Source: CAYRES01 sp964423425 (GTDB lineage Bacteria; Actinomycetota; Thermoleophilia; RBG-16-64-13). From it: a DNA stretch of 64,000 bases. Below are positions 24,774 through 33,763 of this stretch, piece by piece. The notes beneath the pieces were generated by a model. It had not been told where the DNA came from and made no database searches. It worked only from the letters and a program-made list of their open reading frames with translations. The stretch spans positions 1 through 64,000 of the forward strand of contig CAYRES010000007.1 in the NCBI GenBank assembly GCA_964423425.1, in the 5' to 3' direction. Each line of letters starts with the position of its first letter. The stretch's first letter is position 1. The position numbers were made by a program, and so were the translations under genes.

Positions 24774-26690
24774 TCACACCGACATCTCGGCCGAAACCGT
24801 GGGTTCGCCGTCTTTCTGCATCCTCCGGCGATGCAGATAAAGCATGAGCACAGAGACATCGGCGGGGGATACGCCCGGGATGCGGGATGCCTGCCCCAGG
24901 GTCCCCGGCCGTATTCCCTTGAGCTTCTGGCGCGCCTCGTACGTCATACCCTCTAGGTCGAAGTCGAAATCCGCTGGTATGCGCAGCGCTTCTCTGCTGC
25001 TGTGCCGCCGCACTTCGGCCAACTGACGTTGGATGTATCCGTCATATCTCGCTTTGACCTCCAGTTGCTCCGCCGCCGCCTTCGATACTTCGGCCATGAT
25101 ATGTCGATCTCTCTCGTCGAGGAGAGGGGTGATGCTGTCGAGAGACAGCTGGGGGCGGCGCAGAAGCTGCATCACCGTCTGTGACTCCGTGAGAGGAGAC
25201 GTGCCGTGAGCTTCGAGGACGCGGCTGTTCGCTTCGCTACTCTTGACGACGATACGGCCAAGCATCTCCCCGTACCGGTCGACTTGCTCCCTCTTACGCT
25301 TGACTTGTTCCATGTCGGACTTCGACACCAGGCCCAGCGCGCAGCCAAGAGCGGAGAGGCGCAGGTCTGCGTTGTCATGTCGCAAGAGCAAGCGGAACTC
25401 TGCCCGAGAAGTGAACATCCTGTACGGCTCGTCGACGCCTTTGGTGACTAGATCATCGAGCAGTACACCGATGTAGGCTTGGTCGCGACGCAGAATGAAC
25501 GGTGATTCACCCTTGACGTACAAGGCGGCGTTGATCCCCGCCATGAGTCCTTGGGCAGCCGCCTCCTCATAGCCCGAGGTGCCATTGATCTGTCCAGCGG
25601 TGAAAAGACCGTGTATCGCCTTGGTCTCAAGACTGAGGAGGAGCTGCTGGGGCGGTAGATAATCGTACATCACCGCGTATCCCGGTCTGACCACGCGAGC
25701 CCGCTCAAGCCCCGGGGTAGCCTGCACAATTCTCTCCTGGACCCAGACAGGGAGGCTCGTGGTGAGACCCTGAAGGTAGACCTCGTTCGTAGAGAGGCCT
25801 TCCGGCTCAACGAAAACCGGATGATGATCCCTTGTGGGGAAATTGATCACCTTCCTGTCAATCGAAGGACAGTATCGCGGTCCCTTCCCTTGAACCGCCC
25901 CTGTGCGAATGGGGCTGAGGTGAAGGTGTTCCGCCACGACGGCGTGCGTCGTAGGGCTCGTTCTTGTCAGGAAGCACGGGACCTGCCGCCTCGGCAGAGG
26001 AGTGCTCCAATGGGAAAAACCGGGCAAGGATGGGTCCCCAGGCTGCCAAGACATCTTGCTGATGTCGATGGTGCGGCCGTCAACACGGGGAGGTGTGGCT
26101 GTCTGGAAGCGCTCGAGGGACAGGCCGATCTCCTCGAGACCAGCAGAAAGCTCAGTCGCAGGCAGCTCACCGGCCCTTCCCGCCGGGTGAGTCCGGTCAC
26201 CAACTACCACCTCTCCTCGCAAGAACGTACCCGTGGCGACAACAACAGCAGGTGCTCTCAGCTCCCGGCCATCCGCCAACTTCACACCCGACACTGTTTC
26301 ACGTGAAACAAGGACACGAGCCACTTCGCCCTGAAACACGTCCAAGAGCGGCGTTCGAAACAGAATCCACTTCATCCAATCCTCGTAGAGACGCTTGTCA
26401 GCTTGCGCCCGCAGGGCCCGCACTGCCGGCCCCTTTGAGGTGTTGAGCATCCTGATCTGAATGAAAGCGCGGTCGGCGTTGCGACCCTGCTCTCCTCCCA
26501 GAGCATCGATCTCCCTCGTGAGCTGCCCTTTTCCCACCCCGCCAATCGCCGGATTGCAGGGCATGAGAGCAATCTTGTCGATGCTGAGAGTAACGAGCGC
26601 CGTGCGCATGCCCATGCGCGCGGCCGCGAGGGCAGCCTCACAGCCCGCATGCCCTCCTCCCACCACGACCACCGCATAGCTACTGCTCAC
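24774..26690 (-). CDS. mnmG: tRNA uridine-34 5-carboxymethylaminomethyl modification enzyme MnmG (GidA)
   Basis: 638 residues, full length. The FAD-binding VVVVGGGHAGCEAALAAARMG is at the N-terminus, MPCNPAIGGVGKGQL with the catalytic cysteine near residue 45, GELPATELSAGL near 185, and GLFTAGQINGTSGYEEAAAQG near 375, followed by the C-terminal helical domain that binds MnmE and tRNA. It works with MnmE (gene at 29051) in wobble-uridine modification. The parS site at 26295 lies within it. Confidence 0.97.
   Translation of the reverse strand: MSSSYAVVVVGGGHAGCEAALAAARMGMRTALVTLSIDKIALMPCNPAIGGVGKGQLTREIDALGGEQGRNADRAFIQIRMLNTSKGPAVRALRAQADKRLYEDWMKWILFRTPLLDVFQGEVARVLVSRETVSGVKLADGRELRAPAVVVATGTFLRGEVVVGDRTHPAGRAGELPATELSAGLEEIGLSLERFQTATPPRVDGRTIDISKMSWQPGDPSLPGFSHWSTPLPRRQVPCFLTRTSPTTHAVVAEHLHLSPIRTGAVQGKGPRYCPSIDRKVINFPTRDHHPVFVEPEGLSTNEVYLQGLTTSLPVWVQERIVQATPGLERARVVRPGYAVMYDYLPPQQLLLSLETKAIHGLFTAGQINGTSGYEEAAAQGLMAGINAALYVKGESPFILRRDQAYIGVLLDDLVTKGVDEPYRMFTSRAEFRLLLRHDNADLRLSALGCALGLVSKSDMEQVKRKREQVDRYGEMLGRIVVKSSEANSRVLEAHGTSPLTESQTVMQLLRRPQLSLDSITPLLDERDRHIMAEVSKAAAEQLEVKARYDGYIQRQLAEVRRHSSREALRIPADFDFDLEGMTYEARQKLKGIRPGTLGQASRIPGVSPADVSVLMLYLHRRRMQKDGEPTVSAEMSV
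26295..26310. promoter_or_regulatory. parS site (perfect) inside mnmG
   Basis: TGTTTCACGTGAAACA is identical to the conserved 16-bp parS palindrome. It lies 3 kb from parB and about 10 kb from dnaA, the usual origin-proximal place. Confidence 0.95.
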
Positions 26691-26991
26691 GACACTTCAT
26701 TCTGCCTGTCCCGCGAAGCCTGCCCGAAACCTTCACTACCAGTATCGTAGCCAACTTTCGAAGCACTTCTGCCCGTAAGGCCATTGCCTCTTCACAAACC
26801 CGTGCTCTCTTCGTAGACCCTTTGACTGTTCGCGAGCCCCTTGACCTCCGACAGCCCCTTGACTCTCTCGCCAAGCGGACCAGTATATCGCGTCGCCGCA
26901 CCCCTCCGCGCGCGACCCCCGGCCTCGAGCTCGTGAAGGGCTGCCCACACACTGCACACGAAGGTTTGCCGCCCATCCACACGGAACCTGT
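26691..26991 (-). other. Gene-free interval upstream of mnmG with three spaced repeats
   Basis: 301 bp between the MnmG paralogue and mnmG. It carries a repeat of 11 bp, AGCCCCTTGAC at 26835 and 26853 plus a weaker copy at 26816, spaced 18-19 bp. This is about two helical turns, as for a regulator-binding array. A TATACT lies at about 26883 on the minus strand without a good -35. No credible frame is present. Confidence 0.45.
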
Positions 26992-28851
26992 CTACCTGAT
27001 CCTCCGGGCAAATGCTACATTGACTCTCGGGGACCGGACACCTGCTCCGGACCGCAAGCTTCCCAGAGAGGTCGCCATCCCCGCAGCACGGCCCACAACC
27101 CATAGCCCCTCGATTGCCTCAGGGGAATCGAGCTCGTGGTCCTTCTCCTCACCACCTTCGTCCAACGATAGGCCTATCCACATCAGGCCTCCCCCTCCTC
27201 TCTCGCTCACTGAACAAGGACCCGCGATGCCAGACGGTGCCGCGCCCGTTGATGTGGTGCCTGTTGGCGTGGGGCTCGTTGACGTGGTGCCCGTTGGCGT
27301 GGGGCCTGCCTTCCCCGGCTTCAGCACCAGACCCTCAATCGAATGCGCAGGCCTTGACACCGTCAGACCGAACGGCTCCAACCTCTCCACTCGGCTGCCC
27401 GGCGACAGATACCACTCCCCGGAGGCCGAGCCATCGGGAACGCACAGCATGGGTGTGCCCTTACCTGGAATCCCGGCCGCAAGAGATCGCTCTTCGGCGC
27501 CACGCTCTTCGGGGCCACCTTCGCAGATGGCCTCCCATGCGCACGGAGGGTCTGCAGCCGTTCCTGACTCCTCCGCATGGCGATTTCCCAGAACATCGCC
27601 CGGCCACCTTCCTCCATTCGCAGCACCTTGCCGGGGCACCTCATCGTGGCACGCCTCATGCCGGGACCCTCTCGGATGAGCCTCCTCGTGGCAAGCCATG
27701 CCGTCGTGGGGCACTTCGTGGTGAACCGCCTCGTAGTGGGGGGCGTTGTAGTGAGCCGAGTCATCGTGGAGCCGGGGTGCAGGACGACCGGCGGCCGAGC
27801 CCCAAGCGGTGGACCGGGCCCTCTCCGACGGGTGCTCCACCTTCTGACACCTCGTAGTCTCCTCAAGTGGACTCGGCCGCACGGCCACCGCAGCCCACAC
27901 GCCTGTCTCGCAGGTCTGTTCGAAGGGGCCCTCGAGGTACGGGGTGTCCTCCCCGGCCGAGGCGGCCGAGTCAATAGCGGCCGCGCTCATAGCCGCGCCG
28001 CTCTGCAACTCGGCGTAGGTGGAGTGCAGATACCTCCCCGTCGGGGAGGCAGACGTGTTGTCCACAGTATGCCTGCGATCCCCGGAGTCAAGAGCGGGGA
28101 GGAGACGCAGCCACTCTACAGAACGAGGTTCAACGCCCCAGCAGTCGGCAAGAGCCTCCCTCAGCCTCCCACGCACCGCGGCTTCGGCCACTCCCTCCCT
28201 GCCGAGCCCCCACACTGAGGGACCCACGTGCAGCCGGTGGGAGACCCACTCATGCGTGCCCGCGTCACCGTCGGCAGCATAGCCCGACAGTTCCATCACC
28301 CGTAGGCTTGCCCATAGTTCGTCCGCCGGGAGTTCTCCGTGCCGCCCGCCCTCGAGCAACTGCGAGCCAATCGCCACCCGGCCGCCAAACCCCATTCCCA
28401 CAGCGAGTATGCTCGCACGAGTGATGAAGCGATCGCCATAGGCGGTGTGCACCACAAGTCTCGTGCTGTCGCCTTCGCCCCCCGTCCATTCCACCCCCGT
28501 GGCGACGGCCTGCCTGAGCTCGATACCATCGGTCTCCTCCAGCAGTAGTTTCAACCTGATGGACACGGCCCTTCTGTCCATGACCAAGAACGGCATCTCG
28601 AAGGACGGCGGAGAAACGAAGCTTGTCTCAAGAACCGCCCGGCGCAGCAGGGGTGGTAGGTCGGCGAGGGACTCGAGGCCCGAGTCTCCGAGCGCAACGA
28701 GCGGTCCGAATGCGGGCTGACCCACCGTGTCCAACGAGCTGCAGAGCACGAGAACACGCAGCCCTCTCTCGGCAAGGGCCAATCCGCACGCGGATCCGGA
28801 CATGCCGGCCCCACATACTACGGCGTCCCATACGTCATGATGCGCTGTCAC
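26992..28851 (-). CDS. Divergent MnmG-like FAD-dependent protein with histidine-rich repeat
   Basis: 619 residues. The N-terminus AVVCGAGMSGSACGLALAERG is an FAD-binding loop; ILAVGMGFGGRVAIGSQLLE then GGRHGELPADELWASLRVMELSG aligns by eye with the same region of the neighbouring MnmG, and GLWVVGRAAGMATSLGSLRSG corresponds to its second FAD motif. The MnmG cysteine loop (PCNPAIGG) is replaced by VGQPAFGPL, and the C-terminal MnmE/tRNA-binding helical domain is missing. Residues 361-402 carry ten histidines at mostly five-residue intervals, and 517-536 hold two TPTGTTST repeats. Position between mnmE and mnmG suggests a link to tRNA modification; activity is unknown. Confidence 0.8.
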   Translation of the reverse strand: MTAHHDVWDAVVCGAGMSGSACGLALAERGLRVLVLCSSLDTVGQPAFGPLVALGDSGLESLADLPPLLRRAVLETSFVSPPSFEMPFLVMDRRAVSIRLKLLLEETDGIELRQAVATGVEWTGGEGDSTRLVVHTAYGDRFITRASILAVGMGFGGRVAIGSQLLEGGRHGELPADELWASLRVMELSGYAADGDAGTHEWVSHRLHVGPSVWGLGREGVAEAAVRGRLREALADCWGVEPRSVEWLRLLPALDSGDRRHTVDNTSASPTGRYLHSTYAELQSGAAMSAAAIDSAASAGEDTPYLEGPFEQTCETGVWAAVAVRPSPLEETTRCQKVEHPSERARSTAWGSAAGRPAPRLHDDSAHYNAPHYEAVHHEVPHDGMACHEEAHPRGSRHEACHDEVPRQGAANGGRWPGDVLGNRHAEESGTAADPPCAWEAICEGGPEERGAEERSLAAGIPGKGTPMLCVPDGSASGEWYLSPGSRVERLEPFGLTVSRPAHSIEGLVLKPGKAGPTPTGTTSTSPTPTGTTSTGAAPSGIAGPCSVSERGGGGLMWIGLSLDEGGEEKDHELDSPEAIEGLWVVGRAAGMATSLGSLRSGAGVRSPRVNVAFARRIR

Positions 28852-29050
28852 AAGGCTATCCTCTCAATGCGCTCTCTCACTGCGCCGCCCCTGCCGGAAG
28901 TCAGCGTGCCAATAACCCCGACAGGATCGCCCAACCCCGAGTTCGCGGCGGACAACGCAATCCTTCCTCAATCCAAGACCCTTCTGGGTGCCCACCTTCA
29001 CCCTCCGCGACCCTCATCTCCAACAGGAGCGCAGCTTCTTCGATCCCAAT

Positions 29051-30490
29051 CTACTTGCCGATGCAGAAGCGGCTGAATATCTCATCAAGCAGGTCTTCCG
29101 TGATCTCTTCCCCGGTGACCTCCCCGAGCGCCCGGACCGCCTCGCGAATGTCTTCAGCCACGAGCTCCTCCGGCAGCCCTCCGGAGAGGCCCTCTGCAGC
29201 TTTCAAGGCGGCGGCGTGCGACCGCGCCACGAGGCTCCTCTGGCGCTCCGTACTCAGCATCGGCTCCTCCGGAGCAAGCCCACCCTCGCCCCCGATCACA
29301 TCGGCGATGGCGGCCTTCAGCGAGTCGATGCCCTCGCCGGTGAGGGCGGAAACGCACACAACGCGCCGGATGCCATTTCCTCCGCGCGATGCTCTCCGAC
29401 TCCGCTCCCGGAGGTTGTGAGGGGCATCCTCCGGGGCGATGTCCAGCTTGTTGCCCACAACCACGATTCTCTCCGCCTCCACCTCTCCCACCAGACCCTC
29501 GACCCGGGCGGTCCACAGAGCCGCGTCGTCAGGGCTTCCCCATTCCGAGAGATCGACGACCGCGAGCACGATATCTGCATTCTCCAGCGCTGCTCGTGAA
29601 CGCGCAACGCCGAGTTGCTCCACCTTGTCGTCGCTCGATCTGATCCCTGCGGTGTCTATCAGAACCACCGGGACCCCTGCGAACTCAACCAACTCCTCCA
29701 CTGTGTCCCGGGTTGTCCCCGGCACCTCAGAGACTATCGCCCGCTCTCTCCGGACGAGACAGTTCAGAAGTGAGCTCTTGCCCACGTTTGCGCCACCCAC
29801 TATCGCCGTCTGAAGCCCCTCGTCGAGAATCCTTCCGAAGAACGCGGTGTCGAGCAAGCTCTCGAGCAGTCGGCCTGCCTCGCCAACTCGCATAGCGCAC
29901 CCATCACGATCGATGTCATCAACGTCCTCATCTGCGAAGTCGACAGATGCCTCGACTTCAGCCAGCACCTCCACCAGGAGCCGGCGTACCGAGGACACCT
30001 CCCCCGAGAGTCCTCCTCTCAACTGATGGACGGCCGCCCGCAAGGCACTCGTGGAACGCGCGCGGATCACGTTGGCCACACTCTCTGCTTGAGCCAAATC
30101 GAGGCGGCCGTTGAGGAAGGCCCTCTTTGTGAATTCGCCCGGCTCGGCGGGCCGCGCGCCGCGCTCAATGAACAGCCGCAGGATCGACCGGACGGCCGCC
30201 TGCCCTCCGTGGCAGTGCACTTCGACCATGTCTTCGCGGGTGTAGCTTACGGGAGCGTACATCGCGGCCACGAGCACCTCATCCAGGGTCGACCCCACCG
30301 ACGGATCGACGATGTGGCCGTATATCAAGCGGTGGCTCTCTTCGCGAGAAGGGAAGGCCTTCCCCTGGCGGACAAAGACCTCTCCGCTGATATCCAGGGC
30401 GCGCCGTCCAGTCAACCTGATCACGGCTATCGCCCCCGTTCCCAGCGGGGTTGAGAGGGCAACAATGGTGTCGTCGAGCGAGGAGGTCAT
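29051..30490 (-). CDS. mnmE: tRNA modification GTPase MnmE (TrmE)
   Basis: 479 residues. The N-terminal folate-binding domain begins DDTIVALSTPLGTGAIAVIR; the G-domain has AIVGGANVGKSSLLN (G1), GTTRDT (G2), DTAGI (G3) and GNKLD (G4); the C-terminus ends FCIGK, the invariant cysteine motif. It partners with MnmG on wobble uridine. ATG at 30490 is chosen because it gives the family N-terminus; the frame extends upstream to 30529. Confidence 0.96.
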   Translation of the reverse strand: MTSSLDDTIVALSTPLGTGAIAVIRLTGRRALDISGEVFVRQGKAFPSREESHRLIYGHIVDPSVGSTLDEVLVAAMYAPVSYTREDMVEVHCHGGQAAVRSILRLFIERGARPAEPGEFTKRAFLNGRLDLAQAESVANVIRARSTSALRAAVHQLRGGLSGEVSSVRRLLVEVLAEVEASVDFADEDVDDIDRDGCAMRVGEAGRLLESLLDTAFFGRILDEGLQTAIVGGANVGKSSLLNCLVRRERAIVSEVPGTTRDTVEELVEFAGVPVVLIDTAGIRSSDDKVEQLGVARSRAALENADIVLAVVDLSEWGSPDDAALWTARVEGLVGEVEAERIVVVGNKLDIAPEDAPHNLRERSRRASRGGNGIRRVVCVSALTGEGIDSLKAAIADVIGGEGGLAPEEPMLSTERQRSLVARSHAAALKAAEGLSGGLPEELVAEDIREAVRALGEVTGEEITEDLLDEIFSRFCIGK

Positions 30491-30817
30491 TTCACTCTTG
30501 GAGGCTCCACCGCACAGGGTGCCCCGCATCGGGTTCCACCGCCCAGCGCGCCAAAAAACACACTGCTCCGCTCAAAGTAGCCCCCACCAAGGCAGCACCC
30601 ACTGCAGACCCACGGCACGTGTTCCGACTCCGTCATACGCACACGCCCGGTTGCAGCCCGGCCGCCCGGCCACGGTGGCCGGCTATCGAACAGCGTGCTC
30701 GGTCACCCATAGTCGCTCACCCGCACAGTCAGCCGGCGCGGCGCCTCATCGCGCGATGCGCGCATTGTCTGGGCCTTGCGCCGACCCGCCTCAGCGTCTA
30801 TCTCCGGTGGTTGGCAA
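30491..30817. other. Gene-free interval between jag and mnmE
   Basis: 327 bp in the middle of an otherwise tightly packed minus-strand block. Frames are Arg/Pro/His-rich and not credible. No clear promoter or terminator is seen. Confidence 0.45.
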
Positions 30818-31600
30818 TCAGCCGGACGGAGAAATGACCACCGCGCGATGAGGTTCACGCCCCTGACTCTCGGTCACTACCTCCGCCCACTCCTTGAGCG
30901 CCAAGTGCACGATCTTCCGCTCGGCCGCAGTCATGGGTTCGAGCCGCACCGGTCTCCGCTTGCGGATGACCTCTTCCGCCCTTTTCAGAGCCACACGTTC
31001 TATGCCCTGTTGCCTGCGTTCCTTATAGCCCTGCACATCGACCGAGACACGTTTCCGGGCCGCAGGGTGCGGATACAGGATGACGTTGGCCACGTACTCG
31101 ATCGCATCCATGGTCTGGCCTCTCTTGCCGATGAGGATGCCCAGATCGTCCCCTGTGATTTCTGCGGTGACTACCTCGGCCTTCTCGACGATGTGGATGC
31201 TTCCCGTGACACCGACCTTGGACATGATCATGCTCAGAAGTTCACGGAGCCCGGCCGAGCCGGGACCCGGCGCCTCGCCGAATGTGATCTCCGGCTCGAT
31301 GACCGCCTCTTCACCCTCTTCGAGTTCGGCACCACAGGTTTCGACCGGGGCAGGGGGCAGGTCATCCGTGAGGAGCCTGACCTCGACCTGGGCATCGGTG
31401 CCCCCCACGCCCAGGAATCCTTCCACCGGAGCCACAACCACCTCCACCTCGTACTCGTCATCCTCCAACTCCCCCGGAGCGATGTCGAGTTCCGCCAACG
31501 CGCGTTGAGCCGCCTGCTCGACGGTTGAGCCACTAGCCCTCGCCACTCGCTTCCGCGAAACTCGATTCACGGAGCCGGTATTACCCGACTCAGGACCCAT
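30818..31600 (-). CDS. jag: RNA-binding protein Jag/KhpB (SpoIIIJ-associated)
   Basis: 260 residues. The N-terminal Jag_N domain (STVEQAAQRALAELDI, then EGFLGVGG) is followed by an acidic linker, a KH domain with GILIGKRGQTMDAIEYV near residue 160, and a C-terminal R3H domain (TAAERKIVHLALKEW, REPHRAVV). It binds RNA and influences cell elongation in Gram-positives. ATG at 31600 overlaps the yidC 3' end by 11 bp; the longer frame from 31930 is antisense-like padding over the YidC tail. Confidence 0.93.
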   Translation of the reverse strand: MGPESGNTGSVNRVSRKRVARASGSTVEQAAQRALAELDIAPGELEDDEYEVEVVVAPVEGFLGVGGTDAQVEVRLLTDDLPPAPVETCGAELEEGEEAVIEPEITFGEAPGPGSAGLRELLSMIMSKVGVTGSIHIVEKAEVVTAEITGDDLGILIGKRGQTMDAIEYVANVILYPHPAARKRVSVDVQGYKERRQQGIERVALKRAEEVIRKRRPVRLEPMTAAERKIVHLALKEWAEVVTESQGREPHRAVVISPSG

Positions 31601-32612
31601 CGCCCGAAGAAGTGTCTCCTGATGGTCGTGGCTTGGCCTTGCGTTGTCCTCCCGAGGACTGGCCTCCGGAACCTGCCTTGCCGGAAACTCCCTTGCCGGT
31701 GCCTGCCTTCTTGGCGCCGGGTTTGGGTTTGGGGCCTCCCGGTTTACCACTGCTGGACTTGGCGGTTGTCGTGGCGCCGCGTTTACTCCCGCCGGGCTTG
31801 GTGCTACCGCTCTTGGCGCCGGACTTAGTGCTCGGCTTGCTTCCCTGGCCCTTGGCCCCTCCGGACTTGCCCCCGGACGCCTTGGCAGCCTGTACCTTCT
31901 TGGCTCCGCCACTCTTGCCTCCACTTGCACCGGCCGACGCCTCAGCAGGGACCGGCGCCGGCATGACCTTCATAATGACGAACTGCTGAGCAATGGTCCA
32001 CAGGTTCGAGGTGAACCAATAGATGAAGAGGCCGGCAGGCCACTTCCCTATGAACATGATGATGCCTACGCCTATAGGCATGACATACACCAGAAAGCGC
32101 TGAGTTGGATCCTTGGTGGATGTCATGAGCGAACTCAGGAACTGGCTCGCGACGTACAGTATGAGAAGCAGGAAATCGAAACTGGCGATGTCGGCCCCGA
32201 TGAGCCAACTGGGGGCATCGGGTATGTTGCCGATCCAGAGCCACGTCGCCCCCGCGAACTGGTCCTGCTGCTCCCGCAACATATAGAAGAGAGCGAAGAA
32301 CACCGGCATCTGGAGAAGCAAGGGCAGACAGGACGAGAACGGGCTGACCTTGTTCTCCTTGTAGAACTCCATGGTCTTCTGTTGGAGAAGCTGCTTGTCG
32401 CCTTTGTACTTCTCCTGGATCTCTTTGATCTGCGGCTGCAGAACCTGGAGGGCCCGCATGCTCTTGAACTGCTTGTAGGTGAGGGGGAGGAGGATTATCC
32501 TGACTATAATAGTCAGCATAACAATGGACCAGCCCCAGCTGAAACCCAATCCGTGCCAGAAATCAAGGACCGCCTCGAGAACACCGGTAAGGGGGCTGAG
32601 AATCGTCTGCAT
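31590..32612 (-). CDS. yidC: Membrane protein insertase YidC (SpoIIIJ/Oxa1 type)
   Basis: 340 residues of the short Gram-positive form without the periplasmic domain. The first membrane helix carries the conserved arginine (TIIVRIILLPLTYKQFKSM), followed by the cytoplasmic helical hairpin (ALQVLQPQIKEIQEKYKGD) and four further helices. The last ~110 residues are a Lys/Gly/Ser/Pro-rich tail with repeated ASGGKSGGAK units, probably a ribosome-binding basic tail. The ATG shares one base with the yidD stop (TGATG). Confidence 0.95.
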   Translation of the reverse strand: MQTILSPLTGVLEAVLDFWHGLGFSWGWSIVMLTIIVRIILLPLTYKQFKSMRALQVLQPQIKEIQEKYKGDKQLLQQKTMEFYKENKVSPFSSCLPLLLQMPVFFALFYMLREQQDQFAGATWLWIGNIPDAPSWLIGADIASFDFLLLILYVASQFLSSLMTSTKDPTQRFLVYVMPIGVGIIMFIGKWPAGLFIYWFTSNLWTIAQQFVIMKVMPAPVPAEASAGASGGKSGGAKKVQAAKASGGKSGGAKGQGSKPSTKSGAKSGSTKPGGSKRGATTTAKSSSGKPGGPKPKPGAKKAGTGKGVSGKAGSGGQSSGGQRKAKPRPSGDTSSGDGS

Positions 32613-32941
32613 CAGGCTGCTCCAAACTCCTCATGCCGCGCAAACTCCTTGGGCCGCTGGCTATCGCTGCGACAGGCACGGGCAGTGCGAGCCCGGGCGA
32701 ACAAGGTCTGGCTCTCGACAGGATCGAAACCGCCATGGCTCCAGGGGTTGCAGCGCAACAGCCTCCACCCGGCCAACACAGTTCCTTTGGCCAGGCCGTG
32801 CTGCCGTACCGCATCAACGGCATACTGGGAGCAGGAGGGGTGGTACTTGCAGGAGGTGGGCAGCAGCGGTGATATGAGGAGCTGGTACGCACGCAAAGGA
32901 AGCACGGCAGCCTCTCTCATGATCTCTTTCGAGCGCCTCAC
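32612..32941 (-). CDS. yidD: Membrane protein insertion efficiency factor YidD
   Basis: 109 residues with the invariant YidD core: LPLRAYQLLISPLLP, then CKYHPSCSQYAVDAV and GWRLLRCNPWSHGGFDPV, including the three conserved cysteines. The protein lies on the inner face of the membrane by an amphipathic N-terminal helix. GTG start overlaps the rnpA stop (GTGA); an internal ATG seven codons later is an alternative. Confidence 0.95.
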   Translation of the reverse strand: MRRSKEIMREAAVLPLRAYQLLISPLLPTSCKYHPSCSQYAVDAVRQHGLAKGTVLAGWRLLRCNPWSHGGFDPVESQTLFARARTARACRSDSQRPKEFARHEEFGAA

Positions 32942-33462
32942 GAGCCGCGGCCCTCCCCGGCCTCCTTGATCTCGAGCAAGGCCGCCTTCTCCAACACTTC
33001 CACCAGCTTCTCCCTCACTCCCGTAAGGCCACGGTCCTCAACCAGGCCGGGCAGACCTCCCCGAGCTACAAGCACCACATCATACCCGGCTTTCACACGG
33101 CTCTCTTCCAGCCGGTAGGCTTCACGAAGGACGCGCTTCAAGCGGTTTCTCTCAACCGCCCCACCAAGACGCTTGGTCACAGACACTCCCACGCGGGCAG
33201 GCACCCGCTCCTCTCGCTGATAACCCGCGGCCACCGGTGCACGACGTGAGCCGGACCCACCGGACAGCCCGGTGCGGGACAGAGCCGCCACCTTGGCCGG
33301 CCGGGAACCTCGCTTCGCGGCACGGCCGCCGTCCTCTCTGCCGCCCGGTTCACTCTGCGCAAAGTAATACAGCACGAGGTACTTGTTGGCAACAGAGCAC
33401 CCGAGGCGATACACCGTGTCGAAGTCTCGAGACCGCGTCAGCCTGCTGCGGCGCTTGACCAC
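32938..33462 (-). CDS. rnpA: Ribonuclease P protein component, with insertion
   Basis: 174 residues against about 110-125 for the family. The N-terminus VKRRSRLTRSRDFDTVYRLG and the RNR motif segment GGAVERNRLKRVLREAYR are typical. About 45-50 residues (37-88), rich in Gly/Arg/Ser/Ala, are inserted between strands LVLYYFAQ and RVGVSVTKRLG. The insert is basic and in frame. It lies 3 bp after rpmH, the usual pairing. Confidence 0.95.
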   Translation of the reverse strand: MVKRRSRLTRSRDFDTVYRLGCSVANKYLVLYYFAQSEPGGREDGGRAAKRGSRPAKVAALSRTGLSGGSGSRRAPVAAGYQREERVPARVGVSVTKRLGGAVERNRLKRVLREAYRLEESRVKAGYDVVLVARGGLPGLVEDRGLTGVREKLVEVLEKAALLEIKEAGEGRGS

Positions 33463-33465
33463 GGG

Positions 33466-33600
33466 TCAGACCGTCAGACGCTTCCGACCCTTGAGGCGCC
33501 GGCGCTTGATCACAGCCCTTCCGGCCCGAGTGCTCATGCGCACTCGGAAGCCGTGGGTCTTTTTCCGTTTGCGCTTGTTCGGCTGGTACGTTCTCTTCAC
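33466..33600 (-). CDS. rpmH: 50S ribosomal protein L34
   Basis: A 44-residue basic protein, MKRTYQPNKRKRKKTHGFR with the C-terminal KRRRLKGRKRLTV, the invariant L34 pattern. The GTG start at 33600 gives the exact family N-terminus. First gene of the leftward rpmH-rnpA-yidD-yidC-jag run, behind the promoter at 33735-33763. Confidence 0.97.
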   Translation of the reverse strand: MKRTYQPNKRKRKKTHGFRVRMSTRAGRAVIKRRRLKGRKRLTV

Positions 33601-33734
33601 GTCAACCTATCCTCGTCACATAAGGAACCCGCGACCGCCGAGCTCCTTCTCCCGTATACACATCACGGCACCAATTCTGCCACGTACCCAAGTTTACTGC
33701 ACCGCGGCGTCATCTGTGCGTGCAAAGGCGCAGG

Positions 33735-33763
33735 AGTATACAAGCCACCCGCGGCCCAGTCAA
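33735..33763 (-). promoter_or_regulatory. Sigma70-type promoter of the rpmH operon
   Basis: On the minus strand TTGACT (33763-33758), 17-bp spacer, TATACT (33740-33735). The predicted start near 33728 leaves a leader of about 128 nt before rpmH. Confidence 0.75.

Noticed and set aside
30451..30851. Frames across the jag-mnmE gap
   Set aside because: Arg/His/Pro-rich and without a start context or domain.
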